From assembly GCA_021790815.1 (NCBI GenBank), contig JAJYFT010000009.1:1-40639 (forward strand): a stretch of 40,639 nt of DNA, in the 5' to 3' direction. Every line of letters starts with the position of its first letter. Positions within the stretch are counted from its first letter, which is position 1. The translations under genes and the position numbers were made by a program. Below, one piece after another: positions 8,155-17,730 of this stretch. A model generated the notes under the pieces. It was not told where the DNA came from, ran no database searches, and saw nothing but the letters and a program-made list of their open reading frames with translations. Source of the stretch: Actinomycetes bacterium (lineage in GTDB: Bacteria; Actinomycetota; Acidimicrobiia; Acidimicrobiales; JABEUL01).

Positions 8155-8778
8155 GTGTTTAATAACTTAGTGAGAAAATTTATTTATACATTTGACTACA
8201 GGTGTCCTTTTGCAAGAAACATGACCGAACTTATTTATTATGCAAACAAGTTTGACGACAAATTTAAAGTTGATCCTATTCCGTTGTGTCTCGACCAGTT
8301 TCATGTTGAGCCAGATGAGATGAACATATGGGATCTTGAAGACAGAGACAAGTATTTAGTAGCTCTTCTCTCATTCAATGTCGTAAAAGAGTACTTCCCA
8401 GATGAAATGTGGAAATTCCATATGGAAATGTTTTTAAGCAGGCATGATTTAGGGATTAACTTAAGAAGTGAAGAGCAAGTTCTAAAAGTGCTAAAAAAAG
8501 TTGGGTTTAATGATACCGATGCACTTTTTGTAATCGAGGAGGCAAAAAGTGACAAAGTGGTTAAATCCTATGCCGAGTCACACATTGAACTCGTAGAAAA
8601 GTATGAAGTTTTTGGCGTGCCGACGATTGTTCTTGCTGACAGTGCAGTTTTTGTGAGACTAATGGAACGAACTATAAAACCGAGCCAAAAAGCAGTTGAA
8701 AAGCTTGAATATATTATTGGGATGGTTGAGGGTCATCCTGATATAAATGAGATAAAACATACAATCGTTCCAAAGTAG
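8155..8778 (+). CDS. DsbA-like thioredoxin-fold protein with a single active-site cysteine
   Basis: The 207-residue protein has the layout of the DsbA/FrnE group. FIYTFDYRCPFARN near residues 9-22 takes the place of the CxxC helix start, an all-helical insert runs about 60-145, and YEVFGVPTIVLAD (about 152-164) contains the cis-proline loop. The usual CPxC is CPFA, so only one cysteine remains and disulfide exchange must be altered. Glutathione- or mycothiol-linked transferases of this fold also lose the second cysteine. No signal peptide is seen, so it is probably cytoplasmic. The start is GTG 8155, 3 nt after the PAP2 stop; a second GTG at 8170 is possible. Neither has a strong binding site. 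Confidence 0.75.
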   Translation: MFNNLVRKFIYTFDYRCPFARNMTELIYYANKFDDKFKVDPIPLCLDQFHVEPDEMNIWDLEDRDKYLVALLSFNVVKEYFPDEMWKFHMEMFLSRHDLGINLRSEEQVLKVLKKVGFNDTDALFVIEEAKSDKVVKSYAESHIELVEKYEVFGVPTIVLADSAVFVRLMERTIKPSQKAVEKLEYIIGMVEGHPDINEIKHTIVPK

Positions 8779-8974
8779 TTGGTTTTATAGGTTATTAGTT
8801 TAGGTAAAACAGATGGTTGTACAAGGTGACTAAGTCTCACTATAGAAAATTTTTGGAAAAGTTGGAGCTAGTTGGACTGAGAGACATTTCTTGTTTTTAG
8901 CAGCTATTGAATTTAAATTTTTGTAACGGTTTTTGTCTTTTTTTCGATTTTGTCGTGTTAAAGTTTTAATTGTT

Positions 8975-9475
8975 ATGACTAAAGTTGCAATATTGATGGG
9001 AAGTGATTCGGACCTTTCAATTATGAAGGAAGCAAAGACTCAGTTGGATGAATTCAACGTTGAGTGTGAAATGAGAGTACTTTCTGCTCATAGAACGCCT
9101 CTTGAGACGATTAACTTTGCTGCAAATGCCCATTTAGATGGAGTAAAAGTTATCATCGCCGGTGCCGGGGGTGCAGCTCATTTAGCTGGTGTAATAGCAG
9201 CAGTTACTTCATTGCCAGTAATAGGTGTCCCTATATCTCAGAAAAATCTTCAGGGTTTAGATTCTTTGCTCTCAATGGTGCAGATGCCAAAAGGAATTCC
9301 TGTAGCTACGGTTGCAATTGACGGCGCAAAGAATGCAGCTCTTTTAGCCCTCAGGATAATCGGGACTTTTGATAAGGAGGTGTTTAAGAAATATGAGGAT
9401 TTCCGGAACAGGCAGGCACAAACGGTCTTAGAAAAAGACGCAAAACTCCAGGATAAACTGCAGTTTGAGAATTAA
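8975..9475 (+). CDS. purE: N5-carboxyaminoimidazole ribonucleotide mutase (PurE)
   Basis: PurE moves the carboxyl group of N5-CAIR to C4 to give CAIR in purine synthesis, acting as a cytoplasmic octamer. The 166-residue protein carries the family signatures: MGSDSDLSIM (about 8-17), the nucleotide-binding loop, SAHRTP (about 39-44) and GAGGAAHLAGV (about 67-77). Length is usual for class I PurE. An in-frame ATG-less extension from 8933 is possible, but I take ATG 8975 because MTKVAILMGSDSD begins exactly as the family does. PurK is not in this window. A gap of about 200 nt upstream suggests its own promoter; no hexamers were convincing. Confidence 0.92.
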   Translation: MTKVAILMGSDSDLSIMKEAKTQLDEFNVECEMRVLSAHRTPLETINFAANAHLDGVKVIIAGAGGAAHLAGVIAAVTSLPVIGVPISQKNLQGLDSLLSMVQMPKGIPVATVAIDGAKNAALLALRIIGTFDKEVFKKYEDFRNRQAQTVLEKDAKLQDKLQFEN

Positions 9476-9578
9476 ATTGCACTTCTAGTGCTGGAATAAT
9501 CATCTTAAGTGGCGAAGAGATGTATATCTCGAGTAACATTCTTTAAATCGATAAATTTATGAGTTTTGGAGGTCTAAA

Positions 9579-12500
9579 TTGAAGCGTAGAATAGTTGCAC
9601 TCGCCCTAGTCGTGTCTTGTTTGATAATGGGAGCCTTAACTTATAGCCCTGCAAAGGCGACCATAGTAATAACTCCGCCGTCGTCGCTTACTCCTCCAGG
9701 TGTTCCAGCAAGTCAGTTCTCTCAAACTAATGCCAATGGAATGAATATAGATCAGGCGGAAACAACCTATACCTCTGGAGATCCAAGGACATTAATTGCA
9801 TATATTGAAGGTGGGATAAATCTTCACGACAAAGGTTTTGCTTCCAAGATCGACCCAGCTTTATATGTAAATTGGCACTCAACACCGGTCCCTTGTACTG
9901 GCACTACGTTAGCAACTGCAACAATGATTATAGGCGGAGTAACAAAGCCTTGTGCGACGTACTATTCAAATAGTGAATCTGACTATGATGTTAATCACGA
10001 CGGTGTTGTAAACGCACTTGACTGGAAAAACGACCCTAGAGTTACTGATTCAAATGGGAACGGAGTCATTGATCCAGAAGACTTGATCGCAGCGTTTTCG
10101 GATGGTCAAGTACACGATTCAACAGGATTTAAAAACGATATTTTTGGATGGGACTTTTACGAGAACCAAAACGATCCAGCTACTCAAGATGGAGCTTATG
10201 GACACGCTGACGGCCAAATGGACGTTTTACATTCTTTGTGTCCAAACTGTATGATAATGCCTATAAGAGCTGGTGATGAAGCTTTAGATGCGGGAAGTAA
10301 TCTCGCTCAAGCTTGGACGTATGCATGTACTGAGGGAGCAAATATAATTGTGTCGGTAACGGCAGACCTTGGTTACTCAACCGCCATGATGAATGCAATA
10401 AATTACTGCAATTCTAAAGGTGTAATAATGATTGAGTCATCGAACGATTTTGACTCTCAAGACCATCAAGGTGGAATGCACTGGCCTTACGTGATACCTG
10501 GAAATGGATTAGTGTCAAACGTCAATGGACTTCCAAGTTCAATCGTCAGTACAATTCCAGACAGGTACTGGACTAGATCAGATGAGACTTCTTGGGGGCC
10601 ACACGCAATGTTTAGTGTTGCAACTTACGGCGGATCAACTTCAGAGTCGACGCCTACGACTGGAGCTGTACTTGGTTTAATACTTTCAGAAGGTTATAAA
10701 GCTTACGATAACCATCAGATCCCCGCACCATTAACAGGGCAGCAAGCGGTTCAGATATTGAGAGAGACAGCTTCGCCGATTACTTCGACGGCTTTAAGTT
10801 GGCCAGGTGGACCTGGAGATTGGAACCCTCAGTATGGATACGGAATGCCAAATGTGGATTTGGCTATGCAACAAGTTGCAAACGATCAGATTCCTCCGAC
10901 CGCTCAAATAACTAGTCCCGAGTGGTATCAAATGTACGATCCCACGACAACTGCTTCAGTTCCAATTACTGGTTCAATAACTGATCCAAGTAATGGTTCC
11001 TTCACTTGGAGTCTTGAGGCAGGTATTGGGGAAACACCATCAAGTTGGTTTCCAATAGGAACTGGGTCTGGATCTGGTTCTTATAGCGGGAACGTTGGAA
11101 ATCTTAATTTAAGCCAGATTCCAGCTTCTTATTACACTTCAGCGATGACACTTTCCACGGATAAAGAACTCTCAACTGCTGACCAATATGATGTGACACT
11201 TAAATTAGTTGTTACGGATAGCAATAATTTACAAGGAGTGGATCGCCGAGTTATTGAGACTATTCATGACCCATCTTGGGTAAAAGGTTTTCCAATGTAC
11301 TTAGGCCCAGGTGGGGAGAGCCAGCCTGCCCTTGTAGATTTACAAGGAACTGGGCACCTTGACATTGTGTTTGCTAATTCAGACGGGACAATTAGTGCAA
11401 TCGACCCAACAACAGGGAAAGAACTTCCAGGCTGGCCACAGCACACTCTCCCCTTAGTTGTTGCAGGCAATAGTGTAGGGGTTAATTTTGGTGATGAAGA
11501 AGTTTTACAACCTGTTGCAGTGGGAGACCTTTTCCATACGGGCCAACTCGACGTCGTTGTCACTTCTCTAAGTGGTCATGTCTATGCTTTCAACGCGTAT
11601 GGACAGGAACTTCCGGGCTGGCCAAAGGTTGCAGACAAAAACGTTCCAACTTTGGCTATCCCAAGACCGGATAATCCGTATACTAGAAGTCCTATACAGG
11701 GTGCAATTTCGCCGCCACAACTTGCAGATTTAACCGGGAATGGTACGCTAGATGTCATTCAAACTGGGTTAGATGGATACATTCATGTCTGGCAACCAGA
11801 CGGAACGGATTTACCAGGTTGGCCGGTGAAAGTTACGATGCCGTCAAACTTTCAAGTTAAGACTGGCTATAACTTGATTAACGACTCAAGACTAATCTCT
11901 GGTGTAGCAGTTGCTTATTTTAATGGGAAGAACCAACCTCCTTCGTTAGTTGTCAGGAGCCAGGTTACAGAGGTTCAAGGCGGAGGGATTCAACCTTTGC
12001 CGTTAGCCTTTGCTATGGCTTACAACCTAAGCGGCCAGGAACTTCCAGGTTGGCCTGTTCAGCTTCAAGGTTTAGTCGAGTACTACGGTTCTGCAATGGA
12101 TGCATTGACTGAAGGGATATCAAGTCCAATTACACTTCCCACGCCAACTGTAGATCAGGTTATAATCGACCCACTTTGGACGACACCTTACATTGTTAAT
12201 GGGGATGGTACCATAGCGGGCTCAATTGGTAATTTAGGCGCGGCAGCAACCAGTTTGCTTAGTGTCTTTCAAAATACCGGTCTCGTATTGACGCCTTCAA
12301 AATTGCCGCCAGATGCTCCAATCCCATTTGATAACTACGGTTCGCTGGGGTCGTTAAATGGACAGCTAGACTATGTATCTTCAGAAATGGGAGCAACTTC
12401 ATTTGCAGCGGGTGAACTTGTAACGAGTTCTGGAATTGGAATAAACAATTATGAAGTTGCATACCCTGCCTCGGTTGGGATAAATACAATTTCAGGCTAT

Positions 12501-13277
12501 CCAACAATGAGACAAGGTGCAGACTTTTTAGGTGGACCGGCTGTAGCAAGTGTAAGTTCTAACGGGCAAGAAGACATCATAGACGGAGGTGATGGTTCTA
12601 CCTTAACCGCTTATGACGGAAGTGGAAATGTTGTACCTGGCTTTCCAAAGTACACCGGCGGATGGGTTGTTGGAACTCCAGCTGTTGGAGACTTGTTTAG
12701 CACTGGATCAGTCGACGTTGTAGCTACAACAAGAGATGGATACCTAATGGCATGGCAAACGCCTGGTCCAACTTCGGCTAATAATCAGTGGTGGCACGGA
12801 GGAGGAAACGATTATAACCAGAATTCCTACGGAGTAGATACACGCCCTCCAGGTGTTATTCAAAATGCTTCATGGCCTGGAAACTCTAGCACGGTGTCTT
12901 TTATCGCCCCAGGAAACGATTGGTATTCAGGGCAAGCTGATCATTACAATATAATTTTAGAGCCTAGTGGTCAAGTTATAACCGAGCCAGCAACCGTATC
13001 AAGTGGTAACGTACAGACTTTAAGTATTCCAGCTGGCGTAACAAGTGTAGAAATTCAAGCCGTCGACGCGGCCGGTAATTTGGCAACACCTGTGACGGTT
13101 TCAATAGGTGCAGTTGGAGTGTCAACGTCATCCGGGTCACCAATTCCTAATGCGTTAACCGCTCAGACGGGAAAGCCAATTGAGTTTGAAGTAGTAATGT
13201 CAATGACTCTATTGTTAGGTGGATCGTTCATTATCCTGTTCTTGAGAAAAAAGCAAAAAAGAACGAACGCAGCATAG
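9579..13277 (+). CDS. Cell-surface protein: degenerate subtilase-like domain, FG-GAP-like repeats, C-terminal membrane anchor
   Basis: The 1232-residue protein starts at TTG 9579, with GGAGG (9568-9572) 6 nt before it. It has a signal peptide (cut near SPAKA, residue 27). Residues about 60-440 resemble an S8 subtilase. GHADGQMDVLHSL keeps a His at the HGTHV position (about 209), IESSND keeps the oxyanion Asn (about 289), and TSESTPTTGAVLGL keeps a Ser-x-Pro-like block (about 357). The Asp motif (IDTG) reads IEGG near 75-78, so activity is doubtful. Two Ca-binding-like loops, DVNHDGVVNALDW and DSNGNGVIDPEDL, lie near 133-167. Residues about 565-750 and 985-1065 hold FG-GAP/VCBS-like blades (GHLDIVFANSDGTISAID...LPGWP). 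The C-terminus is one membrane helix plus RKKQKRTNAA, anchoring it outside the cell. It is a monocistronic gene followed by a terminator-like hairpin. Confidence 0.8.
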   Translation: MKRRIVALALVVSCLIMGALTYSPAKATIVITPPSSLTPPGVPASQFSQTNANGMNIDQAETTYTSGDPRTLIAYIEGGINLHDKGFASKIDPALYVNWHSTPVPCTGTTLATATMIIGGVTKPCATYYSNSESDYDVNHDGVVNALDWKNDPRVTDSNGNGVIDPEDLIAAFSDGQVHDSTGFKNDIFGWDFYENQNDPATQDGAYGHADGQMDVLHSLCPNCMIMPIRAGDEALDAGSNLAQAWTYACTEGANIIVSVTADLGYSTAMMNAINYCNSKGVIMIESSNDFDSQDHQGGMHWPYVIPGNGLVSNVNGLPSSIVSTIPDRYWTRSDETSWGPHAMFSVATYGGSTSESTPTTGAVLGLILSEGYKAYDNHQIPAPLTGQQAVQILRETASPITSTALSWPGGPGDWNPQYGYGMPNVDLAMQQVANDQIPPTAQITSPEWYQMYDPTTTASVPITGSITDPSNGSFTWSLEAGIGETPSSWFPIGTGSGSGSYSGNVGNLNLSQIPASYYTSAMTLSTDKELSTADQYDVTLKLVVTDSNNLQGVDRRVIETIHDPSWVKGFPMYLGPGGESQPALVDLQGTGHLDIVFANSDGTISAIDPTTGKELPGWPQHTLPLVVAGNSVGVNFGDEEVLQPVAVGDLFHTGQLDVVVTSLSGHVYAFNAYGQELPGWPKVADKNVPTLAIPRPDNPYTRSPIQGAISPPQLADLTGNGTLDVIQTGLDGYIHVWQPDGTDLPGWPVKVTMPSNFQVKTGYNLINDSRLISGVAVAYFNGKNQPPSLVVRSQVTEVQGGGIQPLPLAFAMAYNLSGQELPGWPVQLQGLVEYYGSAMDALTEGISSPITLPTPTVDQVIIDPLWTTPYIVNGDGTIAGSIGNLGAAATSLLSVFQNTGLVLTPSKLPPDAPIPFDNYGSLGSLNGQLDYVSSEMGATSFAAGELVTSSGIGINNYEVAYPASVGINTISGYPTMRQGADFLGGPAVASVSSNGQEDIIDGGDGSTLTAYDGSGNVVPGFPKYTGGWVVGTPAVGDLFSTGSVDVVATTRDGYLMAWQTPGPTSANNQWWHGGGNDYNQNSYGVDTRPPGVIQNASWPGNSSTVSFIAPGNDWYSGQADHYNIILEPSGQVITEPATVSSGNVQTLSIPAGVTSVEIQAVDAAGNLATPVTVSIGAVGVSTSSGSPIPNALTAQTGKPIEFEVVMSMTLLLGGSFIILFLRKKQKRTNAA

Positions 13278-13312
13278 TTTTGAAATAATTAATTGCGTAG
13301 CATGAAAAGTTA

Positions 13313-13346
13313 CCGGACGTACATTTATATGTGCATCCGGGATTTT
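13313..13346 (+). terminator. Terminator-like hairpin after the surface protein
   Basis: CCGGACGTACAT and ATGTGCATCCGG form a 12-bp stem with one mismatch and one wobble around a TTAT loop (13313-13340). GATTTT follows, a short T tract. It lies 36 nt past the stop of the plus-strand gene and before the convergent kdp genes, so it could serve the plus-strand transcript. Confidence 0.6.
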
Positions 13347-13534
13347 GGGTTTAATTTGAATCTTTGCTACATTAATCATAAACAGCTAACCCTTCGATCT
13401 GGCTATGATATCCCAAGTTGTGACTGTGTACTAACTCAGAAGTATCGGCTACTCGAAATTTTATAAGACATTAATTTATATCTTTAGATTTGTGAAAATA
13501 TAAATATTTAACCATTGGTCACGACCAAAATTGC

Positions 13535-14740
13535 TCATGGGTTGTCTGCTGTTTCGGGATCTGCGGGCATGGATAGTCGTGAAATAATATGAACATCTAT
13601 ATTTGTCTTACTCGCGTATTTTAATATTTTTGCAATAATTGACTTGCTGGTAATTAGACCAGTAACTTTATTGCGCCCAGCTGACCCAATTATTATTTGA
13701 GTTATTTCATTTTCGTTTGCAAAAGTTACAAGTGTCTTTGCTATGTCACTCCCAGTCAGTTCATGCCATTGACCGTCTACGTCTTCGACAAGTGTCTTTA
13801 GATTAGAGATAATTTTATGATCACTTTCTGATACTATGTCTCCAGCAGTAACATGCACAACATGTAAATCACCCTTTGAGCGGGATGCCATTCTCGCAGC
13901 CCTTCGAATTACCGCTTCAGATTTTCCCTTCGTAGTAACGCCAGCCATAATTCTTTCAGTTGTTTCCCAATTCCCTGTTCTGACTTTGTGGTGGGATATA
14001 TATCTGAGCAGGTCTTCATCAGTTTCATCCGCTACGAAACGTAAGGCAAGTTCTCTTAGTGCAATTAGATTTTCAAGTTTGAAAAAATTAGTAAGAGCGG
14101 GTTCAATTCTTTCTTTAGAATAGATATTGCCGTGTAACATTCGACGCCTAAGCTGTTCGGGGGAAGAGTCAACTAGTTCTACCTGGTTAGCTTTTCTTAT
14201 GAGCCAGTCAGGTACTCTTTCTTGAATTGTAACTCCTGTAAACATTTGAACGGTATCTGCAAGACTTTCTAAATGTTGAATGTTTACTGTTGTAATTACG
14301 TCAATTCCGGCTTCAAGAAGTTGAAGTACGTCTTGCCACCGCTTTTCGTTTGGACCAGATCCTATAATATTGGTGTGAGCAAGTTCGTCTACGAGCGCTA
14401 CTTTTGGCTTGCGTTTTAATATTGCTTCAAGATCCATTTCTTCAAACTGTTTTCCCTTGTATTGGACCAACTTTCGTGGAATTATAGGTAACCCTTGAAG
14501 AAGTGCTTCCGTATTAGGTCGTCCATGACTTTCGACTATTCCCACAACGATATCAGCACCTCTTTCGTATCGCCGACGGGCTTCACAAAGCATGTTGTAA
14601 GTTTTCCCAACTCCAGGTGCAGAGCCAAGATAAATTCTAAAATGACCTGCAGGTTCTACGAGTTGTTCAACTTCTTTATTTGCTTTTTTATCGCCACTAT
14701 TTAGGTTGTCGAGATTTTGGTTTTGTCCACTAGAGGTCAT
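13535..14740 (-). CDS. kdpD: KdpD N-terminal half: KdpD ATP-binding domain plus USP domain, no kinase
   Basis: This 401-residue protein is only the cytoplasmic front of KdpD, the potassium/osmosensor. The Walker A motif GSAPGVGKT and the Walker B-like VALVDELAHTN lie in the KdpD domain (about residues 33-245). A universal-stress-protein-like domain (about 250-390, with IIIGSAGRNKVTGL) follows. The membrane segments, GAF, HisKA and ATPase parts are absent and are found instead in the gene at 21005. Short KdpD proteins of this form are known in some cyanobacteria and other bacteria. It is the last gene of the kdp transcript. I take ATG 14740, with GGTG 9 nt before it; a TTG at 14746 overlaps the upstream stop and is also possible. 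It probably senses or transmits a signal to the separate kinase (inference). Confidence 0.85.
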   Translation of the reverse strand: MTSSGQNQNLDNLNSGDKKANKEVEQLVEPAGHFRIYLGSAPGVGKTYNMLCEARRRYERGADIVVGIVESHGRPNTEALLQGLPIIPRKLVQYKGKQFEEMDLEAILKRKPKVALVDELAHTNIIGSGPNEKRWQDVLQLLEAGIDVITTVNIQHLESLADTVQMFTGVTIQERVPDWLIRKANQVELVDSSPEQLRRRMLHGNIYSKERIEPALTNFFKLENLIALRELALRFVADETDEDLLRYISHHKVRTGNWETTERIMAGVTTKGKSEAVIRRAARMASRSKGDLHVVHVTAGDIVSESDHKIISNLKTLVEDVDGQWHELTGSDIAKTLVTFANENEITQIIIGSAGRNKVTGLITSKSIIAKILKYASKTNIDVHIISRLSMPADPETADNP

Positions 14741-14742
14741 GT

Positions 14743-15105
14743 TCAATTCACCACAAATTCATATGTCGGATTCCAAATTATAAGATTGTTTTGACCATTA
14801 TGGCCAAATTTGTATTCCAGAGGTATAGATGCTGGAAAACGAGAATTTGCTACCCCAATTATCCTAACTGAAGTGCCCACAAAAAATCCATTCAACTTTG
14901 GTCTTCCAAGAAAGAGGAGCAAAATTGAGCCTGACTTATCTGCAATTTCAACTAGGAATGAATCTACTTTCCCAACTTGAATGTTAACCGATTTGATTAT
15001 TACGCCAATTGTTCGGACTTCTTTTCTTTCAACAGCATCAGAAATATTACAGTAAGTCTGCATATCTTCAATTAAGAAATTGCTAGCTGAGTAGCCCTCT
15101 TGCAT
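14743..15105 (-). CDS. Small OB-fold protein inside the kdp operon
   Basis: A 120-residue protein between kdpC (4 nt upstream) and kdpD (4-nt overlap with the TTG option). Residues about 33-118 show an OB-fold pattern: GVIIKSVNI, then FLVEIADKSGSILLLFLGR, then GTSVRIIGVAN, ending with IIWNPTYEFV. The final NPxYE segment is like a small actinobacterial family that, as I recall, sits near the TrkA-type genes ceoB/ceoC of Mycobacterium tuberculosis (Rv2694c). That would link this OB protein with potassium uptake in two different transporter contexts. It has no signal or membrane segment. Its ligand (nucleic acid, nucleotide or protein) is unknown. The ATG 15105 has no clear Shine-Dalgarno; coupling to kdpC is likely. 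Confidence 0.7.
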   Translation of the reverse strand: MQEGYSASNFLIEDMQTYCNISDAVERKEVRTIGVIIKSVNIQVGKVDSFLVEIADKSGSILLLFLGRPKLNGFFVGTSVRIIGVANSRFPASIPLEYKFGHNGQNNLIIWNPTYEFVVN

Positions 15106-15109
15106 CGCT

Positions 15110-15655
15110 TTAACGGTTTTTAGATTGTTCGAGTTTATACAAAGCAGTATTTAGTTTGAGAACGTTTATGTACTGGCTTCCTAGAAAACCCAACTGAGGT
15201 TGCTGAATCTCAGATTTGACGAGGGACAACACTGTCTGGATTGGAAGATGATTGTACTTAGACACAGCGTTGACTTGTGCATAAGCGTCTTGTGGACTTA
15301 TGTCAGGATCGAGTCCACTACCTGAAGTAGTAACTAAATCAGGTGTAGGTTGTATCCCTTCCCTTTTTAGTTTGGATGCACTTTGCTGTACTGAGGTTTT
15401 CAATTGCTTTGAAGATGAACCAAGATTTGATGGACCCGACGCCATTGCATTGTCGCTTTCAGGTCGACCTTGGAACCATTTGGGCCCAGTCCAATTCTGA
15501 CCTATTAAATACGATCCATTCTTAGTGATCTCACCATTTGCCTGATAATGGAAGAATGTCTGAGCAATTCCAGTGCCGATAAGAGGATAAGCAATCCCGC
15601 ATAAGAATATAAATATAAAACATAAAATAAGTGAGCGACGTATTTGGAGCAACAT
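15110..15655 (-). CDS. kdpC: Potassium-transporting ATPase subunit KdpC
   Basis: KdpC is the single-span subunit that stabilises the KdpFABC complex and increases its ATP affinity. The 181-residue protein has one N-terminal membrane helix (about residues 8-30) and then the conserved extracellular domain: GQNWTGPKWFQGRPES, PDLVTTSGSGLDPDISPQDA and LSLVKSE. Length is usual. Its ATG overlaps the kdpB stop by one base (TAATG), so it is translated by re-initiation. Confidence 0.95.
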   Translation of the reverse strand: MLLQIRRSLILCFIFIFLCGIAYPLIGTGIAQTFFHYQANGEITKNGSYLIGQNWTGPKWFQGRPESDNAMASGPSNLGSSSKQLKTSVQQSASKLKREGIQPTPDLVTTSGSGLDPDISPQDAYAQVNAVSKYNHLPIQTVLSLVKSEIQQPQLGFLGSQYINVLKLNTALYKLEQSKNR

Positions 15656-17730
15656 TAGATTCTTCCTATTCCTGTGACAACGAGATCGATCAATTTAATG
15701 AAAATAAAAGGTGTTATAAAGCCTCCTATGCCATAGATAAAGACATTTCTGCGCAAGGTGCTGGTTGCACTCGACGCTCTCCATTTCACGCCTTTTAGAG
15801 CTAGGGGAATTAACGCGACTATAACTAGTGCATTGAAAATAACAGCTGACGTTATTGCACTTTGTGGACTGTGAAGCCTCATAATATTTAATCCGTTAAG
15901 ATCAGGGTACGTTTTAGAAAATAGTGCAGGAATAATCGCAAAGTATTTAGCTGCATCATTGGCTATAGAAAAGGTAGTCAGTGCACCACGCGTAATAAGC
16001 ATTTGCTTGCCAACGGTTACAACTTCGATCAATTTAGTAGGGTTTGAATCTAAATCGACCATATTCCCTGCTTCTTTAGCAGCGTTCGTTCCGCTATTCA
16101 TTGCCACACCTACATCTGCTTGTGCCAGAGCAGGCGCATCGTTAGTGCCATCACCTGTCATGGCAACGAGTTTGCCCTCTGCTTGCTCAGATTTGATCAA
16201 ATTCATTTTCGTCTCGGGAGTAGCTTCTGCTAAGTACTCATCAATCCCAGCTTCTTGAGCGATTGCAGCTGCAGTAAGAGGGTTATCACCAGTTATCATT
16301 ATTGTCTTAATGCCTGCGGCGCGTAACTGGTCAAATCGCTCTTTGATGCCTTCTTTAACCACGTCTTTCAATCCGATGACACCTAAAATATCTGGACCAT
16401 CAGCAACTACGAGTGGAGTCCCACCTTGTTTTGAAATCCTTTCAACTACCGCATCTAAATTTGGAGGAATTATTCCTCCCAACTCTACACACCAATCTTT
16501 TGTAGCTTGAGCAGCGCCTTTTCTCAACTGCTTTCCGTCAATATCAAGCCCAGACATTCTGGTCATTGCCGAAAATGGAACAAAAGTATGGTCTTTATTG
16601 ATATTTCGCTCTCTTAGGTTATGGAGTTGTTTAGCCAAAATGACTATCGATCTGCCTTCAGGAGTTTCATCTGCGAGTGATGCAAGCTGAGCAACTTCTG
16701 CAAGTTCAAGTTCGTTGTGATTCCCTACTGGAATTAATTGAGAGGCCATTCTGTTCCCTAAAGTAATTGTCCCTGTTTTGTCTAGAAGTAGTGTCTGTAC
16801 ATCACCAGCAGCCTCTACTGCACGCCCACTCATTGCTAAAACATTTCGTTGTACAAGGCGATCGATACCTGCAATGCCAATAGCAGATAGCAAGGCTCCA
16901 ATAGTTGTAGGGATAAGGCAGACAAGTAATGCTATAAGGATTGTGATCGATACTGCTGAATGTGCGTACAAACCAAACGGCTCAAGGGACACAACAACTG
17001 GCAAAAAGATTATTGTTAAAACCGCAAGTAAAATTGTAAGTGCAATCTCATTTGGTGTTTTTTGGCGATTAGCACCTTCTACGAGATTTATCATTTTGTC
17101 AAGAAACGTATGTCCTTTTTCAGCAGTAATTTTAATGACAATGCGATCTGAGAGAACCCGTGTGCCCCCAGTGACAGCTGATCTGTCGCCACCTGATTCT
17201 CTTATTACCGGTGCAGATTCTCCTGTTATTGCTGATTCGTCTACGGAAGCAACCCCTTCAATAATCTCACCGTCCGACGGAATTATGTCATGAGCTTCGC
17301 AAATGACTATATCTCCTTTTAAAAGTTGAGAAGCAGGAACACTTTCCTCTGTTCCATTTGGAAGCATGCGTCTAGCATCAGTCTCAGATCTCATTTTTCT
17401 TAGCGCTTGTGCCTGTGCTTTCCCACGCCCCTCTGCCAGTGCTTCGGCAAAATTGGCAAATAGTACTGTTAAGAGTAACCATCCCGTAATGGTCCACGTA
17501 AAAAGACTTGGGTGTGCGATTGACTCAACAAATGTAATTACAGTCCCAACAAGAACTACAAACATTACTGGGTTTTTTATCTGAACCCTAAAGTCCAGTT
17601 TAAAAACTGACGTTTTTAAGGACGAGAGAATAATCTTACGATCAAATAGGTTTGTTCCCCCTATAATCCCCTTTCGAGATTGAATTTGAGCGTTACTTTC
17701 ACTTGGTGGTGTTATTACATTTGTCTTCAT
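15655..17730 (-). CDS. kdpB: Potassium-transporting P-type ATPase, catalytic subunit KdpB
   Basis: The ATP-hydrolysing subunit of the Kdp pump, 691 residues and full length. It shows all P-type signatures: the TGES actuator motif ([11 protein letters not shown]), DKTGTIT with the phosphorylated Asp near residue 316, the KGA nucleotide-binding motif (RKGAAQA), [10 protein letters not shown] and the hinge [23 protein letters not shown]. Membrane segments lie near the N-terminus, around 230-290 and in the last 120 residues. It overlaps kdpA and kdpC by one base each (TAATG), giving tight coupling. Confidence 0.97.
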   Translation of the reverse strand: MKTNVITPPSESNAQIQSRKGIIGGTNLFDRKIILSSLKTSVFKLDFRVQIKNPVMFVVLVGTVITFVESIAHPSLFTWTITGWLLLTVLFANFAEALAEGRGKAQAQALRKMRSETDARRMLPNGTEESVPASQLLKGDIVICEAHDIIPSDGEIIEGVASVDESAITGESAPVIRESGGDRSAVTGGTRVLSDRIVIKITAEKGHTFLDKMINLVEGANRQKTPNEIALTILLAVLTIIFLPVVVSLEPFGLYAHSAVSITILIALLVCLIPTTIGALLSAIGIAGIDRLVQRNVLAMSGRAVEAAGDVQTLLLDKTGTITLGNRMASQLIPVGNHNELELAEVAQLASLADETPEGRSIVILAKQLHNLRERNINKDHTFVPFSAMTRMSGLDIDGKQLRKGAAQATKDWCVELGGIIPPNLDAVVERISKQGGTPLVVADGPDILGVIGLKDVVKEGIKERFDQLRAAGIKTIMITGDNPLTAAAIAQEAGIDEYLAEATPETKMNLIKSEQAEGKLVAMTGDGTNDAPALAQADVGVAMNSGTNAAKEAGNMVDLDSNPTKLIEVVTVGKQMLITRGALTTFSIANDAAKYFAIIPALFSKTYPDLNGLNIMRLHSPQSAITSAVIFNALVIVALIPLALKGVKWRASSATSTLRRNVFIYGIGGFITPFIFIKLIDLVVTGIGRI

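Noticed and set aside
13535-14740. c-di-AMP binding motif in the USP domain of the short KdpD
   Set aside because: A SRS element exists near RMASRSKGD, but the Asn and the later FTAxY of the staphylococcal KdpD motif are missing, so binding cannot be claimed.
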